64,000 nucleotides of DNA from Taenia hydatigena. Its lineage: Eukaryota; Platyhelminthes; Cestoda; Cyclophyllidea; Taeniidae. The notes under the pieces are model-generated. The model did not search any database and was not told where the DNA came from. It saw nothing but the letters and a program-made list of their open reading frames with translations. Both the position numbers and the translations under genes were made by a program. Below are positions 50,401-61,130 of the stretch, piece by piece (positions within the stretch are counted from its first letter, which is position 1; each line of letters begins with the position of its first letter). Location: assembly GCA_036345935.2 (NCBI GenBank), contig JADWOT020000004.1, positions 16,237,423 to 16,301,422 of the forward strand, in the 5' to 3' direction.

Positions 50401-51596
50401 CCTGTGCTTGTAATTCACCAAAAACAAGTCTTTTCGAAACTCTTTAAGCTTTTGTTGAGGATAAAAGCTTCGTTGGGGTTCCCCTAACGTTATCCAAGAC
50501 TTGTCCATGATTGGCCAGCTTTTAATTAAGAACAAAATAGCAATTGAAAGTTTATTAACTGTAGGGCCTTTGAGAAGACCTTAACTCACCAAGCGAAGCG
50601 AAATCCGTGGTGAACGGACTCGTCGAAGAATCGTCGTTCGATTGTATTTAGGAGGTCATAGTAAGCCCTGAAATCTTTGAGACCACTTTCTGACCGCTGA
50701 GGCACCATAATTTTCTAGTAAGGGTAAAACCACAGTTCGTATCAGCCATCGGCCCGGTAAAGAACGATAATCCTGCATAAATAAGGCAAGAGCTAAATCT
50801 TCAGCTTTTGGGTAGCACGGACTTTGAATAGGTGCGACACCAACTTCATCAGACACTAAAATTGGGATCCTTCAAATCTTAGTCCTAACGAGGGATTTGC
50901 CATCGGTGATTATTAGCAAAGAAGCGCCCCTATTTAATAAATGTGATCGGCCTGAAGCAATGTTCTCTCGAGGTTTTGGAATAGACTACCTGTCCGACAA
51001 TCAGGACGTGGAGTCTGTTGTCAAGCTCTAGAGAAGGAAAAATTCTGGCAAGGTTACCCTGTATGTCTCGAATGCGGATGACTAGACATTGTCATCAACA
51101 CTGACCGTGAGTCTATAGAACGACCACTCATCCCATTTCAGATGACAAATGGGCCCACCAAAGTTTTACCACATAACGTCAAGTCAAGGGATCAAATAGA
51201 CGGCTGGGAGGTGATGGTGCGATAAATCTGTAGCGCAATTTTCAACAGGGCAAGGGGTAAGTAGACAGGAAGGATTTACACGAGGACGCCCCTCCTGATA
51301 GTTTCACCATAGCGAATAGAGGTAGATTTACATCATTCAAACCCTTCAAACATGGTAATAAGGACTGGGCCCTTTCGAAAGGCAACCAAGACCTGCATTA
51401 GTGAAAGTATAGATTAGATAGAAGCGTGCCTATGAGAGGCATGTTTACCGATCGGGAGAGGGTGAGGCGATCCAGTGCTTTGCCAAACTTTTCCGGATCC
51501 TCGTGATAATGCGAGACGATAAATGGCGAGAGTTGCGTCTTGAAGTCAATGGCTTGAGTAGCCTTCAGACCAATGGGAATTACTGGAAGACGAGAT
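41461..51596 (-). CDS. Rhophilin-like Rho-GTPase effector (BRO1 + PDZ), spliced
   Basis: Scaffold of the rhophilin family; in mammals these bind Rho-GTP. Exons in transcript order: 51596-51449, 50696-50590, 49583-49475, 46284-46135, 46025-45933, 45607-45322, 44163-43969, 43866 to about 43540, 42818-42388 and 41942-41461. Phases agree at every join except after the 43866 exon, whose end is uncertain. The BRO1 domain shows RLPVIPIGLKATQ, ESGLKDFRAYYDLLN, ERRFF, then SDSFTGYQHDQRSPAFEKGS, APSRDMSPELL, AQESVFLRQM and IPTSWLKLLEVKSQYYQAQ. The PDZ region follows DPFYDLGPLRYFNAQKRW, with GPVEVLGVDADTPASENG and RTGDLVVGIND. These match vertebrate rhophilin-2 block by block. The protein ends with a Ser/Pro-rich tail at a TGA at 41461. 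The N-terminal HR1 (Rho-binding) exon was not found before the divergent enolase gene. The first listed exon may begin some 40 bases further upstream. Exon 46284-46135 and the start of 46025-45933 lie in the left inverted arm. Confidence 0.85.
45990..47710 (+). repeat. Left arm of a 1.7-kb inverted duplication
   Basis: Nearly identical, in opposite orientation, to 59,430-61,135. It runs from within rhophilin exon 46025-45933, through the whole exon 46284-46135, into the following long intron. It ends beside a (CA)n tract at 47,706. Differences from the right arm include about 36 extra bases near 46,735-46,770, a TAG at about 46,621 and a TAA at about 46,832 in the antisense frame. This arm lies within the otherwise complete gene and so is taken as the source copy. 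Confidence 0.9.
47711..49474. other. Rhophilin intron sequence
   Basis: Intronic, AT-rich. Two diverged direct repeats of about 75 bp occur at roughly 48,155-48,225 and 48,805-48,880. They share GCATATTCTG/ACATATTCTG, TGATGGCTT/TTATGGCTT and CTTGGAAC/CTTAGAACG. No coding exon recognised. Confidence 0.4.
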
Positions 51597-52216
51597 CTGA
51601 AACCAAAGACGACAAGCTTTTCCGTCTCATCTCAGGTGAAAAGTCGAGTGCACCCAGTACACACATACAGATTTATAAAGCACATGAACCTTGTGGGAAG
51701 AAAAAACCTAAAATCAAAGTGCAATTAAGAGTTGATCAAAAAGTATTGTTATAATCAGGCAACTAGTTAAGTCGAGCCTTTCCGACGTGTCGCCTTGAGT
51801 GGGCACCTAGTGATCCATTTAAGTAGTTAGACACCTTAAAATGACGCTTCTTTCGACAAGACAGTTTTTTTCCCAGTAAAACAGATTAAAATGGGGGAAG
51901 AGAAGTAGCTCCACACAAATCCAAAACCATTTTTAACTAATAATATGATTGCAGAACTCTTGTTTTAATCGGCGAGTTACAAACTTTTGTGAAGGATTAA
52001 ATAGACAAACAAGGGTAGCCAATAGCGAAACTTAAGTTAATTTTTAAGAGGGCGTCCAATATAAAAGGCAGAAGCATTTTTGACGCCACTGAAATGCCTT
52101 GAAGAGTTGACAGTCAACGTGTAGACATTGATCGATGCAAGATTATCGATGACAATTTAAAAACCGTATCAGCTGATTTGTCCCACAAGAAGGCGTCTCA
52201 CTTTTACGAAGTTAGC
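51597..52216. other. Divergent intergenic region between rhophilin and enolase
   Basis: Should hold the enolase promoter and any upstream rhophilin exon. I searched the minus strand for an HR1-like exon and saw none. The enolase reading frame stays open back to 52,178 but without homology before the Met at 52,217. Confidence 0.4.
52056..52068 (+). promoter_or_regulatory. CCAAT/TATA-like element of enolase
   Basis: The string CCAATATAAAAGG combines a CCAAT and a TATAAAAGG match about 150 bases before the enolase start codon. The spacing fits a promoter with a 5' UTR of around 120 bases. Position and sequence are the only evidence. Confidence 0.5.
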
Positions 52217-53512
52217 ATGAAATCTATCATTGCACGTCAAATTTTCGACAGTCGCGGTAACCCCACTGTTGAGGTTGACCTGACAACCAATAAGGGCTTT
52301 TTCCGTGCAGCTGTGCCCAGTGGCGCCTCGACGGGTATTCATGAGGCGCTGGAGTTGCGAGATGGGGACAAGTCTGCCTACCGTGGACTTGGTGTTTCCA
52401 AGGCTGTGGACAACATCAATCGCATAATCGGCCCTGCTCTCTGTCAACGAAATTTTGCCATGGCAAATCAGGAGGAAATCGACACATTTGTGGTAAAAGA
52501 GCTCGATGGTACTGAGAATAAGAGTAAACTAGGAGCCAATGCAATTCTCGGTGTCTCCCTAGCGGTTGCCAAGGCTGGAGCCGCTGAAAAGAATGTGCCA
52601 CTCTACAGACACTTTGCAGACCTTGCTGGAAATCGTGACGTCATCCTCCCTGTACCCTCATTCAACGTACTCAATGGAGGCAGTCATGCTGGAAACAAGC
52701 TAGCCGTTCAAGAATTCATGATTATGCCGACAGGAGCGACTTCATTTAAAGAAGCCATGAAAATGGGAAGTGAGACCTACCATGCTCTAAGAACAGTAAT
52801 CAAGAATAAGTATGGACTAGACGCTTGCAATGTCGGCGATGAAGGTGGCTTTGCACCCAATATTCAGGACAATTTCGAAGCGCTGGAGCTTTTAAAGGAA
52901 GCGATCGAGTCAGCAGGATATACTGGAAAGATCAAGATTTGCGTGGATGTGGCAGCATCGGAGTTTTACAAGGATGGATTGTATGATTTAGACTTCAAGA
53001 ACCCTGAATCTAAGAAGGAGGACTGGATTTCATCTGAGAAGATGATTGACATGTTGAATTCAATGGTTGACAAGTACCCCATCGTCAGCATTGAAGATCC
53101 CTTTGATCAGGACGATTGGAATGCATGGATCAACTACACAAGCGAAGCGGGCATTCAGATTGTTGGTGATGACCTAACTGTCACCAACCCGGTTCGCGTA
53201 CAGAGGGCCATAGACACAAAAGCCTGCAACGGACTTCTACTGAAGGTGAACCAAATCGGCACGGTGACTGAGGCCATCAAAGCCTGTAACATGGCCAAAC
53301 AAGCGGGCTGGGGAGTTATGGTATCGCACAGATCAGGAGAGACGGAGGATTGCACGATAGCAGACCTAGTTGTGGGACTGAAAACGGGCCAAATAAAGAC
53401 AGGGGCACCCTGTCGCTCCGAGCGCCTGGCGAAGTACAACCAGCTGCTAAGGATTGAAGAAGAACTCGGTTTGGCGGCCAAATTTGCTGGCGAAAAATTT
53501 CGCCATCCTTAG
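52217..53512 (+). CDS. Enolase (phosphopyruvate hydratase), intronless
   Basis: Glycolytic enzyme converting 2-phosphoglycerate to phosphoenolpyruvate in the cytosol; dimeric and Mg-dependent. A single exon of 431 codons (family about 434). Start: [20 protein letters not shown] aligns with the canonical N-terminus, so the Met at 52217 is chosen. All active-site signatures are intact: [15 protein letters not shown] loop, [24 protein letters not shown] (catalytic Glu), the metal ligands in [19 protein letters not shown] and [19 protein letters not shown] (catalytic Lys), SHRSGETED and [10 protein letters not shown]. Nothing suggests decay. Animal enolase genes usually have many introns, so this copy may be a retrocopy or have lost its introns. 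Its TATA-like box and poly(A) signal suggest it is expressed. Helminth enolases are also known as surface/secreted proteins; nothing in this sequence tests that. Confidence 0.97.
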   Translation: MKSIIARQIFDSRGNPTVEVDLTTNKGFFRAAVPSGASTGIHEALELRDGDKSAYRGLGVSKAVDNINRIIGPALCQRNFAMANQEEIDTFVVKELDGTENKSKLGANAILGVSLAVAKAGAAEKNVPLYRHFADLAGNRDVILPVPSFNVLNGGSHAGNKLAVQEFMIMPTGATSFKEAMKMGSETYHALRTVIKNKYGLDACNVGDEGGFAPNIQDNFEALELLKEAIESAGYTGKIKICVDVAASEFYKDGLYDLDFKNPESKKEDWISSEKMIDMLNSMVDKYPIVSIEDPFDQDDWNAWINYTSEAGIQIVGDDLTVTNPVRVQRAIDTKACNGLLLKVNQIGTVTEAIKACNMAKQAGWGVMVSHRSGETEDCTIADLVVGLKTGQIKTGAPCRSERLAKYNQLLRIEEELGLAAKFAGEKFRHP

Positions 53513-53610
53513 ACAGTGCTATTTTTAGGGTTTTGGCGTTTATTTCGTGGTTTTGATTGCTCTATACTGGCTGATCGCATGGTTTAAATAAGAAATTAGA
53601 TAAAGCGATT

Positions 53611-53616
53611 AATAAA
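53611..53616 (+). terminator. Poly(A) signal of enolase
   Basis: AATAAA about 100 bases after the enolase stop codon. No long A tract follows, so a fresh retroposition tail is not visible. Confidence 0.65.
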
Positions 53617-55744
53617 ACCCAGTTTTAGATGGGAAAAATGGCTGCAACACGAAGTTATCTTACTGCTTTGTAATAAGAGTGAAGTCATGAGTCTCATTAT
53701 TGGTGTGATGTGAGTGTGACAAAAAATTCAGCTTGATAGACACACAGAGTGCTTAATAAGGCACTTGAACTATTCAATTGATAGTGTGTAGGGAGACGCA
53801 TGCAAAAATGCACTTGAATTAATCCACTGTTCATGGTGAGATCCGATCTCCTATAAAGTATATTAATCTTTGCGAAAAATGCAAGCATGATCTTATGATC
53901 AGGTGGTAGCATTGTGATTAAAAGTCGTAAATGCAATGCAGAATGAAATTGTGCACCGAAGGCTTACAAAGCCTTAACTAGCCCATAAAGTTTATTGACA
54001 AACTATAAGTTGTCACCGAAGCCACATTCCACAAGTTACAAGCATAAGCAAAACCCACTTGGTAAAAGTGGTCCATTTTTCAAATGCAAGTACATGAAGG
54101 CGTAATATTTGTGTTAACATGACAGTATGGCTTGTTCATCAGTAAAATATTCCTAAATACATTAGTTCGAGACCCCGCTGATGTTTCCTAAGACTATAAA
54201 CAACAATTTAGCAAAAGCAATCATTTTATTTTAAAATAATGCAAAAGGAAACATTTTGGTACGATTGCACATGGAAACAAGAAGCGCTTAGTGAGAAGGC
54301 TAAGTGAGGGCGCATCAAAGCTCTCATATGAAGCAAAATCTATCGAATCTCAACAGCTCCAATAAACTTTCAAAAATGCGTGAAAATAAAGTCGCCACGA
54401 GAGCCATTAGACAATTAACGTAATTATTTGGAATTACAAAAGCGATCATGTAAAATTGCACGTAAATTGAATAAAACACGATATGACCATAAACTCACTC
54501 TAACTTCTGGTAGGTCGAAAATTCAGAATTCAAGGAATCCATTTTGTCCTTTAAGGTACAAATTGCTGCAGATTCCAACTCCAGTACGCCTTCGACTTTT
54601 GTTTTATGTGCTTTAGTGAATACATTGGCACGTGCATCGGCACTAGACATCAAATAATTACTGAATCAGGATAGCATACTGCAGCAGATTTTGCGCACCC
54701 TCTCTCAAGCGCACAGATTTTTGGATCTCTGGACGTATATCTGATTTCTTCCTATCCAGCTGTGACCTCATTGTAAGACATCGAGGATCCGTGATCTTAA
54801 TAAATCATAATAAAAGTATGCAAACAGTACATCACTTCCTCTGGCTATTGGTACAACATCGTTTGAGCCCATATGCACTGCTGTCTCATCATTTGCGTAT
54901 AATTGGGCCATAATGAAAACCTCTAGCTATTTAAGCTGCGAATTCCACCTCTGGAGACTACCTTGACAGTTGCGGTATTTATGCGACCTTATTCTCAAAT
55001 TATTCAAACAAGTAAAACAATATTCAGCTACTTATGATTGTAGAAACAAATAATTTCTGCAACTATAAGCATACGAACTTCAAGTTTTACATATGCAATC
55101 TCCTTCTACCGTGATTTTCAAGATAAGCATGAAAATCAAATTTTAAGCTGAGAAATCTGAACGCAACAAAGATAAGCTCGATTGCTTCCTCGCCTTTTAT
55201 TTTAACACTAAAAGAAGATATGGACCATACAATAGTTGTAAAGTCCAGAAAATCTTAGGTTCTTTAATGAATTGTAATGAGGTTGTCTTGGCCTCGAATC
55301 AAGTCAATCAGTCTCAAATAAATCCATGACTTCTCGCTTAAGCTAATTTCACTAAATTTATGCTGCTAAAAAGACGCGATTGCTGATCTGAAGATTGTTT
55401 TGTGGTGCAAGTTCTTGCAATTTCTTAGAGTCCATAATCCTCACAGAGGTCGTGACGAGTTAAAGCAGCATGTTGCAAATGTACAGAAAAGCTGGAAGGC
55501 TACTGTGGTGTTTAAAGTGAAAGTTAACTACTTTTTCCTCCCTATCACCGATATTTTTTGGCTGACGTCATACTCCATCCTTAGTCATCGCAGAACCGAA
55601 ACTCATATCAGAAAGTTCTAAGGTAGAATACGCGTTACAATTTGTTACATTAGATTGATTTAGACTGATCAGATTCAGTCAATTTTGCTAACCATAAAAG
55701 TGTTTTGTTATGGAACAAATACAGATGCCTTTTTCTCGTAGGCT
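53617..55744. other. Intergenic DNA, no gene seen
   Basis: AT-rich. Frames at 54,428-54,616 and 55,400-55,621 are short and unrecognised. No splice-framed exon noticed. Confidence 0.4.
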
Positions 55745-55950
55745 CTCTCTCTAGCGTCCTGAGGCTCCCTCGAAGGCAAAAGAAGGCAGAGTGCTAGGGT
55801 AGAATATATATGTTCAACGAGCAGAGGGAGATAAGCTGCTGGCATGGCCCGGAGGCCAGCCTATGCAGCTAGGGCAATATGGCCACCTCTGTGACCCTGA
55901 CCGAAATCGGCAGTTCGAACAAACAAAGTATTACACTCTCCGTTGTTTTC
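55745..55950 (-). repeat. ~190-bp dispersed repeat, well-preserved copy
   Basis: Contains CTCGAAGGCAAAAGAAGGCA, CTAGGGTAGAATATATATG, GATAAGCTGCTGGCATGGCC, GGAGGCCAGCC, GACCCTGACCGAAATCGG and CGAACAAACAAAGTATTACA. This is the reverse complement of the two units at 33.46 and 33.78 kb, over the whole length. Confidence 0.7.
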
Positions 55951-56054
55951 GTCGTCTTTAAATAATTAGCACAAGAATTCTAAGATTTAAAAATATTGTT
56001 AATAGTTAAAACATATTTATGCCTCCTAGACGCAGTCTACAGTGGATATTGAGC

Positions 56055-56240
56055 TTCGAGACTTCCCTGAATGCATGAAACCATAATACTCAGGCAGGAA
56101 ATGAATTTTTAAGGTACAATAGGTCTTAAAGCTACTGGCGTGACTTGGAGGCCGGACCGCATGACGGAGACATAATCGAGGAGCTCTCGGGTGGCTCGTT
56201 TACAAAACTGGGAGTTGGCCAGATTCTCCACTCGTTATTC
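56055..56240 (+). repeat. ~190-bp dispersed repeat, diverged copy
   Basis: Starts with ACTTCCCTGAATGCATGAAAC, then AATACTCAGGCAGGAAATG, CTACTGGCGTGACTTGGAGG and ACAAAACTGGGAGTTGG. The block order is as in the copy at 27,160-27,345. It lies about 100 bases after another member, so the two may be nested or tandem insertions. Confidence 0.45.
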
Positions 56241-56626
56241 CCACAGACGCATAAACTGTCCGGAAAAAGAGCTGATTTCCTCCAATTTTTTATTCATAGA
56301 CAACGCTTAATTTGAAAGTTGAAATATGGTCGTTTTAATCACGCTTTAGGATTTATTATGCCCCAGGGATAGCCGAGGGAAGAATATTTCGAGAAGCCGT
56401 TTAGCACGTTTTAGATCACCGCAAGTTTAGAGTTCAAACATGAATATACCTTTTGCCTGCTTTAAAGTATAAAGAAAATTCTGACCTTTTTAAAGCTTAA
56501 GCGGAGGAAAGTAAAAGGCTGGAAAGGATTGGATGGCGTTGAACTTTACAATCCCTCTCTACTTTCACAAACCTTATTTCAATTCTTTTTACTTGTTTTC
56601 TTGCCCACTCTTTCAATTAACGTGCA

Positions 56627-56944
56627 GTGTTTGTGCAAGAAAGAAGCGTAGGCTGTAAAATTTTTGTTTGCATTACCCTCTACATTTTAGTGTTAACCTT
56701 ATGTAAAACAATTTTCACAGGGGATTCGCCTACCTTCTACAGTCGCTCACTGTCCCCACAGCGGACGAGGCGGGAGCGTTTAAAATCCGACCTCGAGACA
56801 TTGGAATTTGACCGATCACGAATTTGGGCGGCAGTGAAAAGTGACAAATTTTATCTATCTTTGGCAGATGTTACTCTACCTCCAGAATGGGTACAAGCTG
56901 AGGTGCTTGGCAAACGGGCAGGAGGAAGTGCCAGGGAAAATTGA
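56627..56944 (+). CDS. Possible internal exon of an unrecognised gene
   Basis: Open frame whose right part follows a good acceptor (TTTTCACAG at 56,711-56,719). It is rich in charged residues: SRSLSPQRTRRERLKSDLE, then LPPEWVQAEV. A GT donor is available at GCTGAG/GTGCTT (phase 0), which would match the phase of the exon starting at 57,805. It may therefore belong to the same plus-strand gene. No family was recognised. The part before the acceptor reads like intron. Confidence 0.3.
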   Translation: MFVQERSVGCKIFVCITLYILVLTLCKTIFTGDSPTFYSRSLSPQRTRRERLKSDLETLEFDRSRIWAAVKSDKFYLSLADVTLPPEWVQAEVLGKRAGGSAREN

Positions 56945-57804
56945 CATCCACTGTTCACCATGCAAAGCCTAATTTCATTTTCTCAGATTCTCACAAATTA
57001 GGGTTTTTTTTCGCTTAAACAATCAAAGCTCCCTATCATATGTGGATCTAAAATCAAAATGACTTGTTCTGTGATCGGTTCATACACTACATGCAGCTCC
57101 CTCCATCATTAAAATGTTTACTGAAGGACACATTACTTATGCTGACGATATATGAAGGGCTGCATTAGCCCTTCAGGGGTCTCCGATGGGTTGACGGGGG
57201 TGTAAAATCAAAACTGTCGCCCCTACTAACTGTCAGATTTAGCCGGTAGTCGAGAAAGCGGGGCAACTGCTAAAAGGTGTCGATACTTAAGTACCTCGAA
57301 TGATAGGGTTTTTCCCCTCATCCCACTCATCTTAGCCCGAATTTCCCCACTGATTCTACCTGTTGAAGGTCACTGTATGTTCAATGCTTAGGAGGAAGAT
57401 GGGTGGTAATGATGGGTCATGAGTCGAACTCGATGGTGAACATTTTCGATATCTCCACAACATCAACACCATGGATGCATTTCATCTCATCAGAGGAAGA
57501 TGAGCCAGTTGGAGTGCCTTGAAGAATCGTTGTAGGAGTAAAGAGGAGATGGTCAAGCTCCAAGGTGGGCGGTGATGGCATTCAAACACCCTTACAGGAC
57601 AATAGGATCAGAGCAGACCTGTGAAAAGACGATTCTCTTGCACTTCGAAATGCAGATGACGATCTTTTAAAACGTGGGCCTTTTTTCTGCATCCAAGCAG
57701 GATTTGTTTACCTTAATTTTAATTATTTCTAGGTTTATTTGCAGGACGAGCTGACTTAAAGGGCTATGATGCTACGGAAATGCATAGGATCTAATTTTAT
57801 GCAG

Positions 57805-58277
57805 TCATTCCATGCCAATGATTTCTGCATGGAGTGTTCAGCGTCAGCGTCGTCTTTGAAATACGACAATGGTAGGGGAGGGGAAAAGAAGGGCCGAAAT
57901 CACCAAAATGAGCATACAGCCGCTCTCTCATTTTGACCAAGTTTTCGTCCGCAGGAAGAAGGGTCGAAAGTCACAAACCAATCAATTTGTCGACAAGAAA
58001 TGCCTCAGCCTCAACGAAGTGGAACGTCGATGTGAGTAGTTGCGATAAGGTTCTCACTTGTATACCCTTTATTTTTAGACAGAAAGGATAAAATCAACAA
58101 GATATTCTTCACTGCAGCAGGATCGGCCTCTAAACGGCCATCCTAATGCGGCTGACTTTACTCTGGAGTCCGAACTGCATCTTCGCGGTAACTTTTATTG
58201 TCCGTGCAAATGCAAAACAAAATTCAACTTTTTATGTAGGCAGAAATAACTTGGCTTTTTTATTTACAAGACCTTAA
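57805..58277 (+). CDS. 3' exons of an unrecognised small-exon gene
   Basis: Four segments join in phase: 57805-57871 (in phase 0), 57955-58031, 58079-58187 and 58240-58277 with a TAA stop. The introns are 83, 47 and 52 bp, with GT...AG ends and pyrimidine-rich 3' ends. Joined parts read SFHANDFCMECSASASSLKY, RRVESHKPINLSTRN, TERIKSTRYSSLQQDRP and HLRGRNNLAFLFTRP. The evidence is structural only: three consecutive phase-consistent short introns in the size class of the confirmed genes. No domain, signal peptide or homologue was recognised, and the 5' end is undefined. It could be chance. Confidence 0.35.
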
Positions 58278-59429
58278 AAAAGTCAGATTTCAAACTTTAT
58301 TTCTGTAAGATGATTAAATGCACCGACGAGTTTGCGATGCCAATAGGAGTCGTGGAGATAGCCATCTAACTTTATGCACGAAAGCAGTCCCACGACGTCA
58401 GTGAAGGACGTTAAAAAAAAGTTATTTTTTTCCCCGTGCAACATATTCACCAGCTCCTTCACAAATTGGCCAAATGTAGGGCGAGGTCCTCTGTCCCCTC
58501 TCCCTCCCCCGAGTAGGATTTCAAAGCAGTGTCCGTCAAACACACGGATGCCACCAACTTGGATTGCCATGGTAACCTTGAATTGAAGGCATGCAGCCGT
58601 CATCGGGTGAATTAGACATTTTTTACCTACAGATTAGCAAGCGGTGCGTAAAAAGGCGGACATTGTGAGCGTTTCGATTGGGTAATAAAGGTCCGCGTGG
58701 GTCCTTACTGTTATTAGATGAGACTGTAAAAGCGTTGGCTGACGCCCATTTGTCATTCACGTTATCATAAAAAATAGAACGCTGAGTCTTTCTAGAAGTC
58801 GAAACAGCCATAACACTGCAACGGTAAAGATGTTGCCATTGTAGGGAAGGGCTGGGCGGCGGCTGGGCTGGTCCGAGACCAAGCCGCCATCGGATATACA
58901 ATTAACAGGGCCTTAAGAGCTCGGGTAACCAAGTGGAAGAGTTGAACAGGTAGTCAGAGCATCACATCGTCAAGGAAATCCGTATGGAGAGAAGAATTGG
59001 ACATAAATTAACTACAGTTTATTCTCAACTTTTTGATCAGCATGTCTGTTGTCATGATGACCAAAATCGTGGCTAGTCTAATATCAGAAGCGCTCCTCTC
59101 TTGCTTGGTTAAAACTTAATCAGTCGTGGTACAACGACGCAATTTAGCGCAATGGAGAATCACCGTGAGCTAATGACACATATACGTGACGCCGGTAGCA
59201 AGCTTTATCAGCCATTCAAGCACAATTGATGTCTGGACAGAACTAACGATACAAACGTTAAGAAAGATTTCCGGATATAAAACCCTGGTTAAATTGATAA
59301 TTTATTAAATAAAATGTTACATTAGAAAAGGACGATCGAAAGCGTTCCATACGACTTGTCAGAATGGCGTTAAAGACAAACAACAAATTATTAAATCGCT
59401 CTCTTGATTCGTTCTCTTCTAGGTGGGTG
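58278..59429. other. Intergenic DNA; one unrecognised minus-strand frame
   Basis: A minus-strand frame at 58,283-58,603 has an internal Met start and reads MAIQVGGIRVFDG, then PTFGQFVKELVNML. It is unbroken for about 95 codons, but I know no family for it and no splice framing supports it. The rest is AT-rich DNA with no features. Confidence 0.3.
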
Positions 59430-60037
59430 TGCGTACAACTGTATGCATATTGCTTTGGACAGGAGGTCGAGGTGGAGAGAGAGAGAGAGAGAGCGAGGGT
59501 AGATGGAAACTGAGGCAGCTCACTTCCACTCACCCACTCAACTGCCTACCCACCAACGCCTACGACCAGCCAAATACACTCGTTAGTCAGCACCAACGGC
59601 TTTTGTGTAGATTTGTTGGTGCACAAATACCGCTGCACATTGTTCGCTTCGCTTGTTGGTGGTGGAGGAGATTGTGGGTAAAGTCGCCATCATTCCGCTC
59701 CCATCGCCTATCGAATGGCCGCTCCTTCGGTGCGAGCACACAGCGCTTCCGATGATGAAAGGACGACATTGGGTATGAAGGCATGGGTACGGTGAGGCAT
59801 TATCAAACGAACTAACTTCACCATTCATGTACAAAGGCATCCTGTCGACAATTCCATCACTCCCCTTCCTTTCCTTATTTGATTCCTTTGAGATCTAACA
59901 GACTGCATGAGTTGACACTCACCTGAGCAGCGGTCCGAATTGATTGCTGCTGTTGTTCCGTATGTCCTCTCGAACGATTTACTGACCGAACTCACTTGTG
60001 TGATGGAGACGATCCATGAATGACAGTGATTGACGGG

Positions 60038-60517
60038 TCATTGAATGAACTGCTGATGTGAATGACCTCTGCTCCGTTCACTTACAAGCCGCCTGAGGAA
60101 GAAGTCAGAGGCACGAAGACGACCTCTAGTTATGGGGCACTTGTCCTTCTCGCAGTAGGAGCTATTGGCGTCAGTTTTCTTGGCTAAGTGCAGTTCTGCA
60201 TTTATGATTCTGGCAAAGTAGCTTGCATTCCATTCAGATGGGTGGGTTGCACAATATGAGGTGAAAGGCGTGAGCGTCAATGAGAAGGATATGGGAGGAC
60301 GAGGTGGCGCAAATTCAACTTCTGTGGTAAAATCGTAGGCTACCTTCATCACATGATTCTTCGTAATACGAAAGACAAAGCTCGACTGGGTGGTTGGTGA
60401 ATCGACTTGAGAGTAGAAGGTATTGAAGGCCACCTCTAAGCAGCGAAATGGTAAATCACTAGGCCAAATGCAGGGTAGATGCACTTGCCAGTAACACTGA
60501 CGAAGGCTGCACTGCAT
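60038..60517 (-). CDS. Antisense 159-codon open frame, intact only in the right arm
   Basis: Starts at a Met (MQCSLRQCYWQVHLPC) and runs without stops to GGHSHQQ-type residues and a TGA at 60,038. A consensus donor (CTT/GTAAGTG) lies after FFLRRL at about 60,088, so it may be an exon rather than a complete gene. It has five cysteines plus hydrophobic and polar segments, but no domain I recognise. In the left arm the same frame has two stop codons and a 36-base in-frame length difference. Either the right copy is constrained or the open frame is luck. It is antisense to a rhophilin intron in the source copy. Confidence 0.3.
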   Translation of the reverse strand: MQCSLRQCYWQVHLPCIWPSDLPFRCLEVAFNTFYSQVDSPTTQSSFVFRITKNHVMKVAYDFTTEVEFAPPRPPISFSLTLTPFTSYCATHPSEWNASYFARIINAELHLAKKTDANSSYCEKDKCPITRGRLRASDFFLRRLVSERSRGHSHQQFIQ

Positions 60518-60829
60518 TGTGAGAAGATTATTTGTTCATGCCTTCTGCAAACTGGCAGGAGGTGACAATGGTGCAGTCAATGTGAAGACTATGCACAGCA
60601 CAAATTGGAGAGTGTCTTTCGGTGACCACAGACTGGCGATTTGTGTTATCTGAGAGTGGAAAGATGTGACGTCCAGTTCAATTGCCTTAAACACCTGGAC
60701 GACAGGTGAATGTGGACAGGTGACGTTTGCATGTCGTGTTTTAGCGAGCCTAAAGGGGACCTCCTCCCCAGTACTATGGGAGAAGTCGGAAAGGGGATAG
60801 TTGAGTGCCGTGTGTTTGCCTCTTTGCAG

Positions 60830-61130
60830 AACACCGAGTGGGCAGATGGCCTGTCGGAGCAGACGCGTTGGTTTGTGCAGGCTCGTATGAACCTTCAAGT
60901 GCTGCTGGATGGCTTTGCCCATGCACCCAGTCGCGACATGAGTCCTGAGCTCTTGAGGTTTCTCATGCGAATCATGCAGGTTAGCTACCTTTGTTGTTTC
61001 GGAACCCTTCGTCCTTTCGCGCGCTCCAGTCCTTCCACTTCCATCCCTCATTCCCAACTGACTGTTTCGTGATCCATTCCAGTTGCAGGCGCAGGAGTCG
61101 GTATTCCTGAGGCAGATGCCCAGAATGCCG
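60830..61130 (+). pseudogene. Stranded duplicate of rhophilin exons 4 and 5 (partial)
   Basis: 60830-60979 copies the complete 150-base rhophilin exon (NTEWADGLSEQTRWF to APSRDMSPELL) with its TTTGCAG acceptor and GTTAGC donor intact. From 61089 the next exon starts (AQESVFLRQM) but breaks off after about 40 bases at the arm's end. The flanking BRO1 exons are missing, so this cannot encode rhophilin. It is a duplicate fragment in plus orientation, opposite to the real gene. One visible change is Ser to Trp after NTE. Confidence 0.85.

Noticed and set aside
60536..61057. 173-codon minus-strand frame in the right arm and its counterpart at 46,057-46,467
   Set aside because: It is the antisense shadow of the rhophilin exon copy (60,830-60,979) and its intron; the sense strand carries the conserved BRO1 sequence.
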